Shown: one piece after another, positions 16,830 through 26,208 of the stretch
Position numbering within the stretch: position 1 is the first letter of the stretch
Layout: each line of letters starts with the position of its first letter
Source: Methanomassiliicoccaceae archaeon UBA472
Lineage (GTDB): Archaea; Thermoplasmatota; Thermoplasmata; Methanomassiliicoccales; UBA472
Assembly: GCA_002497075.1 (NCBI GenBank)
Contig: DAML01000005.1
Location: 289-64,288 of the forward strand
Reading direction: 5' to 3'
DNA: 64,000 nt
Notes under the pieces: model-generated
The model's input: the letters and a program-made list of their open reading frames with translations, nothing else
What the model was told of the DNA's origin: nothing
Databases searched by the model: none
Position numbers and translations under genes: made by a program

Positions 16830-16877
16830 GTCCTCATAACTTAGGTGGCTTGAATCGAGGATAATTGGAGTGATTTA

Positions 16878-17600
16878 ATGCAACCAGGACAGATGGCATA
16901 TGACAGGGCCATAACGGTTTTTTCTCCTGATGGCCGGCTCTTCCAAGTCGAATACGCCCGTGAGGCGGTCAAGCGCGGCACGACCACCGTCGGCCTGAAG
17001 TTCAAGGACGGCGTCGTCCTCATCGTCGATAAGAGGATCGCCAGCCGTTTGATGGAGCCCAGATCCATTGAGAAGATATTCCAGATCGATCATCACATAG
17101 GTTGCGCCACCTCTGGCCTGGTGGCCGACGCGCGCATCCTTGTGGACCAGGCCAGGGTCCTGGCCCAGATAAACAAGATAACCTACGATGAGAGGGCCGG
17201 GGTGGAGGACCTGGTAAAGAGGATCTGTGACTACAAGCAGAACTACACCCAGTACGGCGGCGTGAGGCCATTCGGTACCGCGCTACTCGTGGCCGGGGTG
17301 GATGACCAGGGAGAGCACCTGTTCGAGACCGACCCTAGCGGCGCCCTCGTTTCATACAAGGCGGGAAGCATAGGGGCTGGCCGCAACGTCGTGATGGAGG
17401 TCTTCGAGGAGGACTACCAGGAAGGCATGTCCATGGAGGACGCGGTCACCCTGGGCCTCAAGGCCCTCAAGAAGGCCACCGAAGAAGAGAAGCTGAACCC
17501 CAAGGCCGTAGAGATCGGCGTGGTTCGCCACGGGGACAACTTCCGCCGCCTCGATGAGTCCGAGGTGGAAACCTTCATCGCCAGGGTAAACCAGGAGTAA
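16878..17600 (+). CDS. psmA: 20S proteasome alpha subunit
   Basis: 240-residue outer-ring subunit of the archaeal 20S proteasome. The N-terminal gate and signature YDRAITVFSPDGRLFQVEYA are unmistakable, and the body follows the alpha-type fold with an inactive N terminus. The beta subunit gene is not in the window. It opens the classic archaeal cluster that joins the proteasome, SBDS and the exosome, with short gaps throughout. Confidence 0.98.
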   Translation: MQPGQMAYDRAITVFSPDGRLFQVEYAREAVKRGTTTVGLKFKDGVVLIVDKRIASRLMEPRSIEKIFQIDHHIGCATSGLVADARILVDQARVLAQINKITYDERAGVEDLVKRICDYKQNYTQYGGVRPFGTALLVAGVDDQGEHLFETDPSGALVSYKAGSIGAGRNVVMEVFEEDYQEGMSMEDAVTLGLKALKKATEEEKLNPKAVEIGVVRHGDNFRRLDESEVETFIARVNQE

Positions 17601-17612
17601 TCGGAGAAGTAG

Positions 17613-18308
17613 ATGGTCGACCTGGAAGAGGCGATCGTAGCCCGCCTGGAGTCCCATGGCGAGACGTTCGAGGTGCTCATAGACCCCAAGGTGGTCAACC
17701 ACCTGAAGGAAGGCAAGGAGGTCGAGTTGATCGACTACATGGTCATCGACGAGATCTTCAAGAACGCCCACAAAGGCACCAGGGCCTCCGAGGACAAGCT
17801 GAAGGAGGCCTTCGGCACCCTGGACGCGGCGGAGATCGCCAAGGTGATCATTTTAAAGGGCGAGGTGCAGCTCACCGCCCAGCAGCGAAAGGAGATGCTG
17901 GAGAGCAAGCGGCTGCGCATCATAGCCACCATCGCCCGCAATGCCATAAACCCGCAGACCGGCGGCCCGCACACCCCGGCGCGCATAGAGATGGCCATGG
18001 AAGAGGCCAAGGTCCACATCGACCCCTTCAAGCCGGTGGACATGCAGGTGCAGCAGGTACTGGACAAGCTTCGTCCGTTGATACCTATCCGCTTTGACAA
18101 GGTGCGCATCGCCGTCAAGCTCAAGGCCGACGAGTACGGCCGCTGCTACGATGACATGAAGGAGATGGGTAAGATAATCAAGGAGGAGTGGCAGAAGAAC
18201 GGGGACTGGATCGGCGTGGTGGAGATACCCGCCGGCCTCCGCGACGACCTGTTCCACCGCCTCAACGCCAAGACCCATGGCGATGTGGAGACCAAGCAGC
18301 TGAAATAA
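17613..18308 (+). CDS. sbds: Ribosome maturation protein SBDS/Sdo1 homologue
   Basis: 231 residues in the three SBDS domains: an N-terminal FYSH domain (about 1-90), a central helical domain with NPQTGGPHTPARIEMAME, and a C-terminal ferredoxin-like domain. In eukaryotes the family releases eIF6 from the 60S subunit. The archaeal gene is almost always next to psmA and rrp4, as here. The gap to psmA is 12 bases. Confidence 0.96.
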   Translation: MVDLEEAIVARLESHGETFEVLIDPKVVNHLKEGKEVELIDYMVIDEIFKNAHKGTRASEDKLKEAFGTLDAAEIAKVIILKGEVQLTAQQRKEMLESKRLRIIATIARNAINPQTGGPHTPARIEMAMEEAKVHIDPFKPVDMQVQQVLDKLRPLIPIRFDKVRIAVKLKADEYGRCYDDMKEMGKIIKEEWQKNGDWIGVVEIPAGLRDDLFHRLNAKTHGDVETKQLK

Positions 18309-18333
18309 CGCATAACGTTCCAAGAGTGATAAA

Positions 18334-19017
18334 ATGAACAACGAGAGCATGACCAGAGAACTGGTGCTACCCGGGGACCTTTTGGACGCCGGGACCATGA
18401 AGCCCGGCGAGGGGACCTATGTCCATGACGGCAAGATCTTCGCCGCGATGCTGGGCATCAAGAGCGTCAAGTCGAATTTCGTGAACGTGATCGCCCTGGG
18501 AGGCAGGTACATCCCGGCCCCAGGGGACATGATCATCGGCAAGGTGATCGACATCGGGCCTTCCAACTGGCTGGTGGACATATACTCGCCCTATCCGGCG
18601 CCCCTGCACGTGAACGAGGTTCCGTGGCGCGTCGAGTTCGGTGACACCGCCCGCTACCTGGCGGTCGGCGACACGTTGCTGGCCAAGGTCCTGTCGGTGG
18701 ACGAGACCAAGCGTGTGCAGGTGACCATGAAGGAGCAGGGGCTGCGCAAGCTGCAGGGAGGACAGATAGTCGAGATCTCCCACAGCAAGGTACCCAGGGT
18801 GATAGGCAAGAACGGCTCCATGATCCAGATGATCAAGACCTACACCAACTGCCGCATATTCATCGGACAGAACGGCAGGATATGGATGGACGGCAACATG
18901 GAGGACATGGTGCACGCCATGCAGGCCATAAAGATGATAGACGAGGGAGCGCAGACCCTGAAACTGACCGAGCGGGTGAAGGAATTCCTGGAATCGGTCT
19001 ATCGCAAGGAAGAGTGA
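18334..19017 (+). CDS. rrp4: Exosome RNA-binding subunit Rrp4
   Basis: 227-residue cap subunit of the archaeal exosome. An N-terminal domain is followed by an S1 domain (about 60-140, VGDTLLAKVLSVDETKRVQVTM) and a KH domain (IVEISHSKVPRVIGKNGSMI). It recruits RNA to the Rrp41/Rrp42 ring. It lies 25 bases after sbds and 10 bases before rrp41. Confidence 0.96.
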   Translation: MNNESMTRELVLPGDLLDAGTMKPGEGTYVHDGKIFAAMLGIKSVKSNFVNVIALGGRYIPAPGDMIIGKVIDIGPSNWLVDIYSPYPAPLHVNEVPWRVEFGDTARYLAVGDTLLAKVLSVDETKRVQVTMKEQGLRKLQGGQIVEISHSKVPRVIGKNGSMIQMIKTYTNCRIFIGQNGRIWMDGNMEDMVHAMQAIKMIDEGAQTLKLTERVKEFLESVYRKEE

Positions 19018-19027
19018 GGTGTTTTAA

Positions 19028-19807
19028 ATGGGTGGAAATTCTGATATGAAGCTCATCGATGAAAATGGTATTAGGATAGACGGCCGGAAGATTGATGAGC
19101 TCCGGCCGATGAAGATCGAGGCCGGGGTGCTCAAGAGCGCCGACGGCTCTGCATATGTGGAGATAGGGAAGAACAAGGTGTTGGCGGCCGTTTACGGACC
19201 GAGGGAGTGCCACCCCCGACACATGCAGAACCCGGCCAAGGCCATTGTCCAGTGTAAGTATAACATGATATCCTTCTCCGTCTCGGACCGCAAGAGGCCC
19301 GGACCGGACCGCCGCTCGGTGGAGATATCCAAGCTTATCTCCGAGGCCATGGAGTACGTGGTGTTCACCGAGAACTATCCCCGCACCTCCATCGACGTCT
19401 ACATAGAGGTCCTGCAGGCCAACGCCGGCACCAGATGCGCCGGGCTGGTCGCAGCCTCCGTGGCTCTGGCTGACGCCGGGATACCGATGAAGGACCTAGT
19501 TCCGGCCGTAGCCGTGGGCAAGGTCAACGACCAGGTGGTCCTGGACCTGAACAAGGAGGAGGACAACTACGGTCAGGCCGATCTGCCTATAGCTATGATA
19601 CCCCGCACCGGCGAGGTGTTGCTGATGCAGATGGACGGTCACCTGACCCAGGCGGAGTTCGACAAGGCCCTGGAGATGGGCGTCAAAGCCTGCCATGAGA
19701 TCTACGATCTGCAGAAGGACGCCTTGCGCCGTCGCTACGCCATCGTCAACGCGGAAGCTGAGGAAGAGACCAAGGAACCTGCCGAGGACGTTAACGAGGA
19801 GGCCTGA
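19028..19807 (+). CDS. rrp41: Exosome complex catalytic subunit Rrp41
   Basis: 259-residue RNase PH-fold subunit that degrades RNA from the 3 prime end with phosphate. It starts near IRIDGRKIDELRP and carries the RNA/phosphate-binding GPRECHPRHMQ and KRPGPDRRSVEISK blocks plus the LADAGIPMKDLV core. The acidic tail (EEETKEPAEDVNEEA) is common in archaeal Rrp41. GAGGTG precedes the ATG. Confidence 0.97.
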   Translation: MGGNSDMKLIDENGIRIDGRKIDELRPMKIEAGVLKSADGSAYVEIGKNKVLAAVYGPRECHPRHMQNPAKAIVQCKYNMISFSVSDRKRPGPDRRSVEISKLISEAMEYVVFTENYPRTSIDVYIEVLQANAGTRCAGLVAASVALADAGIPMKDLVPAVAVGKVNDQVVLDLNKEEDNYGQADLPIAMIPRTGEVLLMQMDGHLTQAEFDKALEMGVKACHEIYDLQKDALRRRYAIVNAEAEEETKEPAEDVNEEA

Positions 19808-19809
19808 AG

Positions 19810-20583
19810 ATGGCAAGATCTATAGTTTCCGAGATCAAGAGGGACCACATCCACAAGCTCATCGCCGACGGAAAGCGCGTCGACGGAAGGGCTTGGGACC
19901 AGGTCCGCGAGATATCCATACAGACCAACGTCGTGGAGACCGCCGAGGGTTCGTCCCGGGTCAAGATCGGCAACACCGAGGTCATAGTCGGTGTCAAGAT
20001 GAGCGTGGGGGAGCCGTTCGCCGACACCCCCAACAAAGGAGTTCTTTCCACCAACGCCGAGCTGATCCCAATGGCTTCCCCCAGCTTTGAGTCCGGGCCC
20101 CCGGACCCGGAATCGATCGAGCTGTCCAGGGTCGTCGACCGCGGCATAAGGGAAAGCCAGATGATCGATCTGGAAAAGCTGTGCATCGAACCGGGCAAGA
20201 AGGTCTGGATCAACTTCGTGGACATCTACGTCCTAGACTTCGACGGCAACCTGTTCGACGCCTGCAGCCTGGGTGCCGTGGCGGCCATCAAGAGCGCCAT
20301 AGTTCCGGCCAAGGCCAACGGCCTAGGCGAGGACTATCCGATGCCCACCACCTGCACGCCGGTATCTGTCACGTCTTTACAGATAGAAAACTCTTTATTA
20401 GTTGACCCGACTCTCGACGAAGAAAAGGTCGCAACAGCTAGGCTGACCGTTACCACTGATGACAATGGAGACCTGCGGGCCATGCAAAAAGGGCTCAGCG
20501 GAGCGCTAACGTTGGAGCAGGTCAAGACGGCGATCGAGACCTCTCGCAGATTGGGCATTGAGATTAGAAAGCTTATCGGGTGA
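19810..20583 (+). CDS. rrp42: Exosome complex structural subunit Rrp42
   Basis: 257 residues, the inactive RNase PH-fold partner that alternates with Rrp41 in the hexameric ring and helps bind RNA. Typical blocks are GKRVDGRAWDQVREI, NTEVIVGVKMSVGEPF and NFVDIYVLDFDGNLFDA. Only 2 bases separate it from rrp41, and GGAGG lies inside the end of rrp41, so translation is coupled. Confidence 0.97.
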   Translation: MARSIVSEIKRDHIHKLIADGKRVDGRAWDQVREISIQTNVVETAEGSSRVKIGNTEVIVGVKMSVGEPFADTPNKGVLSTNAELIPMASPSFESGPPDPESIELSRVVDRGIRESQMIDLEKLCIEPGKKVWINFVDIYVLDFDGNLFDACSLGAVAAIKSAIVPAKANGLGEDYPMPTTCTPVSVTSLQIENSLLVDPTLDEEKVATARLTVTTDDNGDLRAMQKGLSGALTLEQVKTAIETSRRLGIEIRKLIG

Positions 20584-20588
20584 TTGCA

Positions 20589-20855
20589 ATGGCAAAGAGA
20601 ACAGTTAAGGCAGGTAGCTCCGGAAGATACGGAGCCAGGTACGGTGTGGTCGTCAGGAAGCTGACCAGGGACATTGAGAAGACCCAGAGGTCCAGATTTG
20701 AGTGCCCCAGCTGCCACCACGTCAGCGTCAAGAGGGTAGCGTCCGGTATCTGGGCCTGCAGGCACTGCGAGGCGAAGTTCGCCGCCGCCTGCTACTCCCC
20801 CAGGACCAGAGAGCCCGTGTCCAAGGAGATACTGGCCGCCAACACCAAGGAGTGA
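20589..20855 (+). CDS. rpl37ae: Large ribosomal subunit protein L37Ae (eL43)
   Basis: 88 residues with a C4 zinc ribbon: CPSCHH and CRHCEAK. The start MAKRTVKAGSSGRYG is the family start; a GTG three codons upstream (20580) is in frame but unlikely, because GGGTGA precedes the ATG at proper spacing. Confidence 0.95.
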   Translation: MAKRTVKAGSSGRYGARYGVVVRKLTRDIEKTQRSRFECPSCHHVSVKRVASGIWACRHCEAKFAAACYSPRTREPVSKEILAANTKE

Positions 20856-20860
20856 ATCAC

Positions 20861-20998
20861 TTGAACTACAAGTGCGCCCAGTGCGAGAAGACCACCCGCT
20901 CCAACCTTAACCAGGTCGGCATACAGTGCGAGAGCTGCGGCTCCAAGCTGTTCTACAAGGAGCGGCCTAACGTCAAGAAGGTCATAAAGGGCCGGTAG
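20861..20998 (+). CDS. rpoP: DNA-directed RNA polymerase subunit P
   Basis: A 45-residue zinc ribbon subunit (Rpo12) of RNA polymerase: YKCAQCEK and IQCESCGSKLFYKERP. It begins with TTG at 20861, preceded by AAGGAGTG, and ends in TAG. Its length and pattern match archaeal RpoP. It is nested between rpl37ae (5-base gap) and pcc1 (2-base gap), the standard place. Confidence 0.93.
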   Translation: MNYKCAQCEKTTRSNLNQVGIQCESCGSKLFYKERPNVKKVIKGR

Positions 20999-21000
20999 AC

Positions 21001-21243
21001 ATGTTCCGGGCCACCCTGGCGGTGAGCTCGCCCTTCGCCACGAACGTGGCGATGGCGATCAGCCCAGAGGCCGGAAGAGAGATACCACGCACCAGGGCCG
21101 AGGTTTCCGCGTCCGAAGGGTCCATGACCCTGACCTTGGACGCCGATGACCTGTCGGCCCTCAGGGCAGCTTTAAATTCCTACATCCGATGGATGAGCAT
21201 AGCGGAAAAGATGAGTGAAACGGTCGGTGAAAACGATGGATGA
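21001..21243 (+). CDS. pcc1: KEOPS complex subunit Pcc1
   Basis: 80 residues; a small alpha/beta protein that dimerises and binds Kae1 in the complex making t6A on tRNAs. The C-terminal helix DLSALRAALNSYIRWMSIAE is the family hallmark. It overlaps the prefoldin beta start by 8 bases. Confidence 0.88.
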   Translation: MFRATLAVSSPFATNVAMAISPEAGREIPRTRAEVSASEGSMTLTLDADDLSALRAALNSYIRWMSIAEKMSETVGENDG

Positions 21244-21622
21244 GATGAGCCCCAAACTTCAAAATCAGATAGCCCAGTTCCAGCAGCTCCAGCAACAGCT
21301 TCAGACGGTCATGAGCCAGAAGATCAGGATGGACGCCATGCTGAAGGAGATGGAGATGACCCTGGAGGAGCTTAAGAAGGCTCCCGCGGAGACGACGGTG
21401 TACAAGAGCGTCGGCTCCCTGATGATCAAAGTGGCGGACACCCCGGCCCTCCAGAAGGAGATCGAGGATGACAAGGAGACCACCGAGATCCGGGTCAAGA
21501 GCCTGGACCGCCAGGAGAAGATGCTCAAGGAGAAGTTCCAGAGCGTCCAGGAGCAGCTGAACCGTGCTCTGGGCCAGCAGCAGCAGGGCACCCCGCTAAA
21601 GATGGACGAGGAAGAGAACTGA
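21236..21622 (+). CDS. pfdB: Prefoldin beta subunit
   Basis: 128-residue chaperone subunit: two long coiled-coil helices (about 5-45 and 80-115, Gln- and Glu-rich) joined by a beta hairpin (TTVYKSVGSLMIKV). Six-subunit prefoldin holds unfolded chains in the cytoplasm. The start is the ATG at 21236 (MDEMSPKLQNQ), inside the end of pcc1. A longer in-frame reading from 21215 would overlap pcc1 further and is not needed. Confidence 0.93.
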   Translation: MDEMSPKLQNQIAQFQQLQQQLQTVMSQKIRMDAMLKEMEMTLEELKKAPAETTVYKSVGSLMIKVADTPALQKEIEDDKETTEIRVKSLDRQEKMLKEKFQSVQEQLNRALGQQQQGTPLKMDEEEN

Positions 21623-21668
21623 GCCCGATCACCAAACCATTTCTCCCTTTCTCTTATTCTAAGATAAA

Positions 21669-22646
21669 TTGGATATAGCCAGGAAACGTTCGCTGCCTTG
21701 GATGCTAGACGATATAATATCCAGGCTGTCCTCCTCGGACAAGATCATCCTGGTACATGGCAATGCTGACCCTGACGCGCTGGGCAGCGCTTACGCCTTA
21801 GCCAAGGCATTCCCGCCGGCGGACATACTTCCCGTGGAGGGACTGGACCGCACATCCAAGAACGTCTCGGCCCGCCTGGGCATGGAGCTCATCACCCGGC
21901 CGGAACGCAGCTATCCTCTGATAGTCGTTCTGGACACCTCCTCGCCAGAACAGCTCGGAAGCTATGGCCAGATGCAGGGCGAGATGATAATAATCGACCA
22001 CCACTGCCCTACGAACAAGTGGGCTGAGCGTGGCACATATCTGTGCGACGACAGCAAGCGCAGCTGCGCCGAGGTCGTTCTGGACATAATAGACCGCGCC
22101 GGAAGGCCGGTCAGCCGGGAGATGGCCCTGGGCCTCTGCGCCGGTATACTCACCGACACCGGCCACTTCCGTTTCGCCAATCCCGCCTCCCTGCGCACCT
22201 TTGCGCGGCTGATCGAGACCGTGGGCGTGAACATGGAGGACGTGATGTCCCTTACCGATTCACCCACCGACATATCGGAAAGGGTGGCCCAGATGAAAGG
22301 AGGGCAGCGCATGCGCTTCGAACGGGTCGGCGATTACATCGTGGCGATCTCGCAGGGCAGCTCCTTCGAATCGTCAGTGTGCAAGTCGCTCCTGTCATTA
22401 GGCGCGGACATAGCGTTCGTAGCGTCCCAGCGCAGCGAGGAGTTCCGTCTGAGCGCCAGGGCCCGCCAGGACCTGGTGCGCAAGGGGTTGCACCTCGGTC
22501 AGTTGCTGGGGGACGTCGGTAACGAAACGGATAACGACGGCGGCGGTCACGGCGGGGCGGCCGGTCTGGTCGGAGTTGGAGACGCAGAGGCCATTCTGAA
22601 CATATGCATGCAGAAGTCCATGGCCTTCCTGCGCAAGCTGAAGTGA
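21669..22646 (+). CDS. DHH-family phosphoesterase (RecJ/NrnA-like)
   Basis: About 325 residues with all DHH motifs: HGNADPDALGSA, VVLDTSS, IIDHHCP, and the DHHA1 substrate motif GGGHGGAAG. Relatives degrade short oligonucleotides or cyclic dinucleotide products. It is the last gene of the exosome run, which suggests it may finish small RNA fragments. The start is uncertain: TTG at 21669 gives the longest protein. ATG at 21702 (MLDDIISRL) would suit leaderless initiation if GGATATAG at 21671-21678 is a TATA box, and keeps the whole domain. Confidence 0.9.
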   Translation: MDIARKRSLPWMLDDIISRLSSSDKIILVHGNADPDALGSAYALAKAFPPADILPVEGLDRTSKNVSARLGMELITRPERSYPLIVVLDTSSPEQLGSYGQMQGEMIIIDHHCPTNKWAERGTYLCDDSKRSCAEVVLDIIDRAGRPVSREMALGLCAGILTDTGHFRFANPASLRTFARLIETVGVNMEDVMSLTDSPTDISERVAQMKGGQRMRFERVGDYIVAISQGSSFESSVCKSLLSLGADIAFVASQRSEEFRLSARARQDLVRKGLHLGQLLGDVGNETDNDGGGHGGAAGLVGVGDAEAILNICMQKSMAFLRKLK

Positions 22647-22648
22647 GG

Positions 22649-23707
22649 TCAGCGCAGCTTTTTGACCTCAGACAGAACCTGCCGGATCCGCTCCAGGTTC
22701 TCCGGCTTTTTCTCGAAGTACTCCCGGGCCGGCGCCAATATCCCGGCGAGTGCTGCTGCCGTTCCATTCTTCAGGTCCATGGGGTGCAGCTTTCCGGCGA
22801 GGTAGGTCAGTTCCAGCTCGTCATAGCTCTTGAGCTCCAGGTTCCCGCCGAACTTCTCCGGGCGCTCGAAGCGCATGACGTCCGTCCTCTGGAATATGAC
22901 GAACTTGCAGATCGCCAGCACCGGATTTCCCTCCGCCTCGGGAGGGCAGAAGGCCTTGCCCATCTTGCGCTTTATGTCCTCCGGAGAATCGTGGATCAGC
23001 AGGCTGCCCTCCGGATCGCTCTTGGACATCTTGGAGCTCACGGGATCCATGCGGTTGCCGCCTTTCAGGCCGGGAAGCAAGGGGGTGTGCACGGCCACCG
23101 CCTTCTTCACGCCCATCTTCTCCGCGGCTTCGCGGGCGAGCATGTGCGCCCGGCGTTGGTCGAGACCGGCGTAGGCCACGTCCACGTCCATGAATATGAG
23201 GTCGGCCGCCTGCATGAGCGGGTACATGGTCTTGCTGGAGTCCACCTCGGCCTCGTCCTCGTTGCGGCCCATGATGGTCATGGCCCTCTTGACCCTCTGC
23301 AGCGAGGAGGCCTTTCCAACCTTCATGACCATCTCCCAGTAATCGATATCGTCCATTATCTCGGAGGCAAGGCGGTACTCCACCTTTTCCCTCGGAAGCC
23401 CGAGCGCCTCGAAGCAGTCCTTCATGTACTCGGCGCACACGCGGATGTTATCGATGTTCCCGCCAAGCTTGTCATTGATGTAGGCGTGCCAGTCCGCCAG
23501 AAACACAATGAAGGTGAAGCCGGCGTCCACGAAGTCCTTTACCTTCTGGGCGGTGACCATCCAGCCGATGTGGACCAGGCCGGAAGGCTCGAAGCCGATA
23601 TAGCCTGTCGGGGAGTTTTTGTTCCGAAGGACCTCCATCAGGTCCTCCGGGGTGATGATCTCCTCGGTGTTCCGGGCTATTAGTGCGTACCGCTCCTCGA
23701 CGTCCAT
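22649..23707 (-). CDS. tyrS: Tyrosyl-tRNA synthetase
   Basis: 352-residue archaeal/eukaryal-type TyrRS charging tRNA-Tyr. The class I signatures are present: the HIGH equivalent in EPSGLVHIGW and the loop KMSKSD. The C-terminal anticodon-binding region is of the short archaeal kind. Only 2 bases separate its stop from that of the DHH gene on the other strand. Confidence 0.96.
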   Translation of the reverse strand: MDVEERYALIARNTEEIITPEDLMEVLRNKNSPTGYIGFEPSGLVHIGWMVTAQKVKDFVDAGFTFIVFLADWHAYINDKLGGNIDNIRVCAEYMKDCFEALGLPREKVEYRLASEIMDDIDYWEMVMKVGKASSLQRVKRAMTIMGRNEDEAEVDSSKTMYPLMQAADLIFMDVDVAYAGLDQRRAHMLAREAAEKMGVKKAVAVHTPLLPGLKGGNRMDPVSSKMSKSDPEGSLLIHDSPEDIKRKMGKAFCPPEAEGNPVLAICKFVIFQRTDVMRFERPEKFGGNLELKSYDELELTYLAGKLHPMDLKNGTAAALAGILAPAREYFEKKPENLERIRQVLSEVKKLR

Positions 23708-23753
23708 GGTAACCGGTGTCGAATGCCGGACGGAATATTAAACAGATTTGCCT

Positions 23754-25106
23754 TCAGCCGCGCAGCACCCTGGCCAGCTTCTCCGCCGCCGCGTTCACCG
23801 TGTCGCTGACCATGGAGGTCGGGGGACAGTAGGCGTTCTCCATCCTCTCCACGAACGAGTTGACCGACACCCCGTCCAGTATGGCGGCGGTGATCCAGTT
23901 CACCCGTCCGGTGACGTCCTCTCCGCCCACAATCTGGCCGCCGATCAGGCGTCCGCTCTCCTGGTCCGCTATGAGCTTCACCGTCATGTCCTTACCGTCA
24001 GGATAGTACCTGGCCCGGGACGAGCCTTTCACCACCGCCTCGGCCACGCGTACTCCGTAGTACTCTGCTAAAGATCGGGACATCCCGGTGCCGGCGACGT
24101 GCAATCCGCCGACGACGCTGACGTAAGGACTTGCGGTACCGGGGAAGGTGGCGTTGCCGCCCGCGGCGCGAATTCCAGCCACCCTTCCCTGACGGACGGC
24201 GGTGGATCCTAGCTGGCTCATGGTCGGTCCGGCTAGAACGGCGCTCTGGCACATGACCACGTCACCGGCCAGGTACACGTCCGGGACCAGCCGCCCCTTG
24301 CGGTAGGGCTGTAGGCTGGGACTGACCCTGACCGCGCCCAGGGGACCGATCTCCAGGCCCATCTGCTCCGGTATGCGTAAATTGGCTCGAACACCGGTGG
24401 CCATGATGACCATCTGGCAGGGGATGTGCGCCTTTGCGGCGGTGACCCCGGTGACCCTGTCCTCGCCCTCAATGCGGGAACAGGGGGAACCCAGGACGAA
24501 CCTGATGCCGTGGGACTCGCAGTGAGCTTGGACCAGATGCGCCATGTCCTTGTCCATGATGCGGGGGACCACCTGGTCGAACATCTCAACGACGGTAACA
24601 TCCTTGCCCTTCTCCCGTAGCGCCACGGCCATCTCCAGGCCGATGACCCCGGCCCCGGCGACGACGACCTGCTTGGTGCTAGGCAGCCAGTCCATTATGG
24701 CCTGCCCGTCGGATATCCACCTTACCGGGAAGACTCCCTTCAGCTCGCGGCCCTCGATGGGCGGCACGAACACCGTTCCACCGGTAGCAATTATCAAAGA
24801 ATCGTAATCGAAGCTGCGCCCGTCCTTGGTGATGACCTTTTTGGCGTCAGCATCCACCCGGTCCACGGATGTCTTGACCAGAACCTCGATGCCCCTCTCC
24901 CTGCGGTAGAACTCGGGGGTGTGCATCACGATGCTGGGGAAGTCCTTGATCTTTCCTTCCACGACGAAGGGTATGGCGCAGGGCGAGTATGCCACGTGCT
25001 CGTCCTCGGTGATGAGCGTGATGTCCCCGGCCCCGTTCTCCCTGGCGGTGGAGGCCGCGGTCATGCCGGCCGCGCCTCCCCCAATAACCACGATCTTCCT
25101 GGCCAT
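23754..25106 (-). CDS. CoA-disulfide reductase / NADH oxidase-like flavoprotein
   Basis: 450-residue pyridine nucleotide-disulfide oxidoreductase. The FAD motif VVIGGGAAGMTAA is at the N terminus, a single redox Cys lies in YSPCAIPF, the NAD motif AGAGVIGLEMA is central, and a dimerisation domain ends in YCPPTS. A lone redox Cys fits NADH oxidase or CoA-disulfide/polysulfide reductases, not glutathione-type enzymes. It could protect against oxygen or keep CoA-type thiols reduced. It stands alone, 46 bases upstream of tyrS. Confidence 0.88.
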   Translation of the reverse strand: MARKIVVIGGGAAGMTAASTARENGAGDITLITEDEHVAYSPCAIPFVVEGKIKDFPSIVMHTPEFYRRERGIEVLVKTSVDRVDADAKKVITKDGRSFDYDSLIIATGGTVFVPPIEGRELKGVFPVRWISDGQAIMDWLPSTKQVVVAGAGVIGLEMAVALREKGKDVTVVEMFDQVVPRIMDKDMAHLVQAHCESHGIRFVLGSPCSRIEGEDRVTGVTAAKAHIPCQMVIMATGVRANLRIPEQMGLEIGPLGAVRVSPSLQPYRKGRLVPDVYLAGDVVMCQSAVLAGPTMSQLGSTAVRQGRVAGIRAAGGNATFPGTASPYVSVVGGLHVAGTGMSRSLAEYYGVRVAEAVVKGSSRARYYPDGKDMTVKLIADQESGRLIGGQIVGGEDVTGRVNWITAAILDGVSVNSFVERMENAYCPPTSMVSDTVNAAAEKLARVLRG

Positions 25107-25217
25107 GATGCCTCTCCGGGCCGCAAATCCTGAAGTGAGGATATAAAATGTTGGTATCGTCCGTCGGAGCGCTCAAATAGTTAGGGGCGTTTTGACCTTC
25201 ATTCGCATGGAGGACGC

Positions 25218-26204
25218 ATGAAGAGCATGGACCTGAACAGGCCGGTCACGGTCTGGAAAGAGGAGGACGTGGTCGACGGTAAGAGGGAGAAGGCACTGGT
25301 GGCCATCTTCCGCACCCGCGGCTGCCACTGGTCCCGCACGGGCGGATGCTCCATGTGCGGTTATAACGTCGAGAGCTTGGAGGGCATCGGGCCGGAGGAG
25401 ATATCCGCCCAGCTGGGTGCCGTCCTGGAGAGGTACGAGGGTGAGCGGATGGTGAAACTGTACACCTCCGGGAGCTTCTTGGACCCCAACGAGATACCTT
25501 TGGATGTTCGGGACCGTATCCTCAACTCCTTCGACGGGGCGAAGAGGGTGCTCATCGAGAGCCGCCCGGAGTTCGTCACCCCCGATGTGCTCAAGGGTTT
25601 GCCGGACCACTCCGCCGTGGCCTTGGGATTGGAGACCGCTAACGATACGGTGCTGAGATGTTCCGTGCGCAAGGGGTTCAGGGTCAAGGATTACGTCAGG
25701 GCGGCCGACGCTCTGAACGACCGTGGGCTCCCGGTGCGGACCTATCTGCTGCTCAAGCCCCCGTTCATGACGGAGAGATCGGCCATCGAGGACACCAAGG
25801 TTTCGGTACGTTTCGCCGCTCCCCGTTCGGAAAGCGTTTCAGTAAATCCGCTCAACGTCCAGAAGGAGACCATGGTCGAGGGGCTTTGGAGACGCGGCGA
25901 CTACCGCCCGCCGTGGATCTGGTCCCTGTTCGAGGTCCTGAAACTGAGATCGGAGATATCCGGGGTCAGGATCTTCTCGTCTCCCAGCGGTTCGGGGACG
26001 CCGCGGGGCGTGCACAACTGCCCCGAGTGCGACCGGAGACTGCTGGACGTCCTGGAAAAGTTCAACTTCGAGCAGGACGCTTCGGTCTTGGAAAAACATA
26101 ATTGCCAGTGCAGGAGGGAATGGGCATCCCTTCTCCGCACCGAGGACGCCATGCGCACCTCGGTGGACGTGCACCGGTACCTGGAGGACGAACTGCCACT
26201 TTAG
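25218..26204 (+). CDS. raSEA: Archaeosine biosynthesis radical SAM protein RaSEA
   Basis: 328 residues. RaSEA completes archaeosine at position 15 of archaeal tRNAs by converting the lysine adduct made by ArcS. The [4Fe-4S] motif is the unusual C-x7-C-x2-C of this family (C36, C44, C47 in GCHWSRTGGCSMCGY). A C-terminal cysteine cluster (NCPECDRR and HNCQCRREW) follows. GGAGG stands 6 bases before the ATG and a TATA-like GGATATAAAA is at 25140. The arcS gene is not in the window. Confidence 0.88.
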   Translation: MKSMDLNRPVTVWKEEDVVDGKREKALVAIFRTRGCHWSRTGGCSMCGYNVESLEGIGPEEISAQLGAVLERYEGERMVKLYTSGSFLDPNEIPLDVRDRILNSFDGAKRVLIESRPEFVTPDVLKGLPDHSAVALGLETANDTVLRCSVRKGFRVKDYVRAADALNDRGLPVRTYLLLKPPFMTERSAIEDTKVSVRFAAPRSESVSVNPLNVQKETMVEGLWRRGDYRPPWIWSLFEVLKLRSEISGVRIFSSPSGSGTPRGVHNCPECDRRLLDVLEKFNFEQDASVLEKHNCQCRREWASLLRTEDAMRTSVDVHRYLEDELPL

Positions 26205-26208
26205 AGGG

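Noticed and set aside
22604..23683. A 359-codon plus-strand frame opposite tyrS
   Set aside because: tyrS is unmistakable on the minus strand; the plus frame has no domain.
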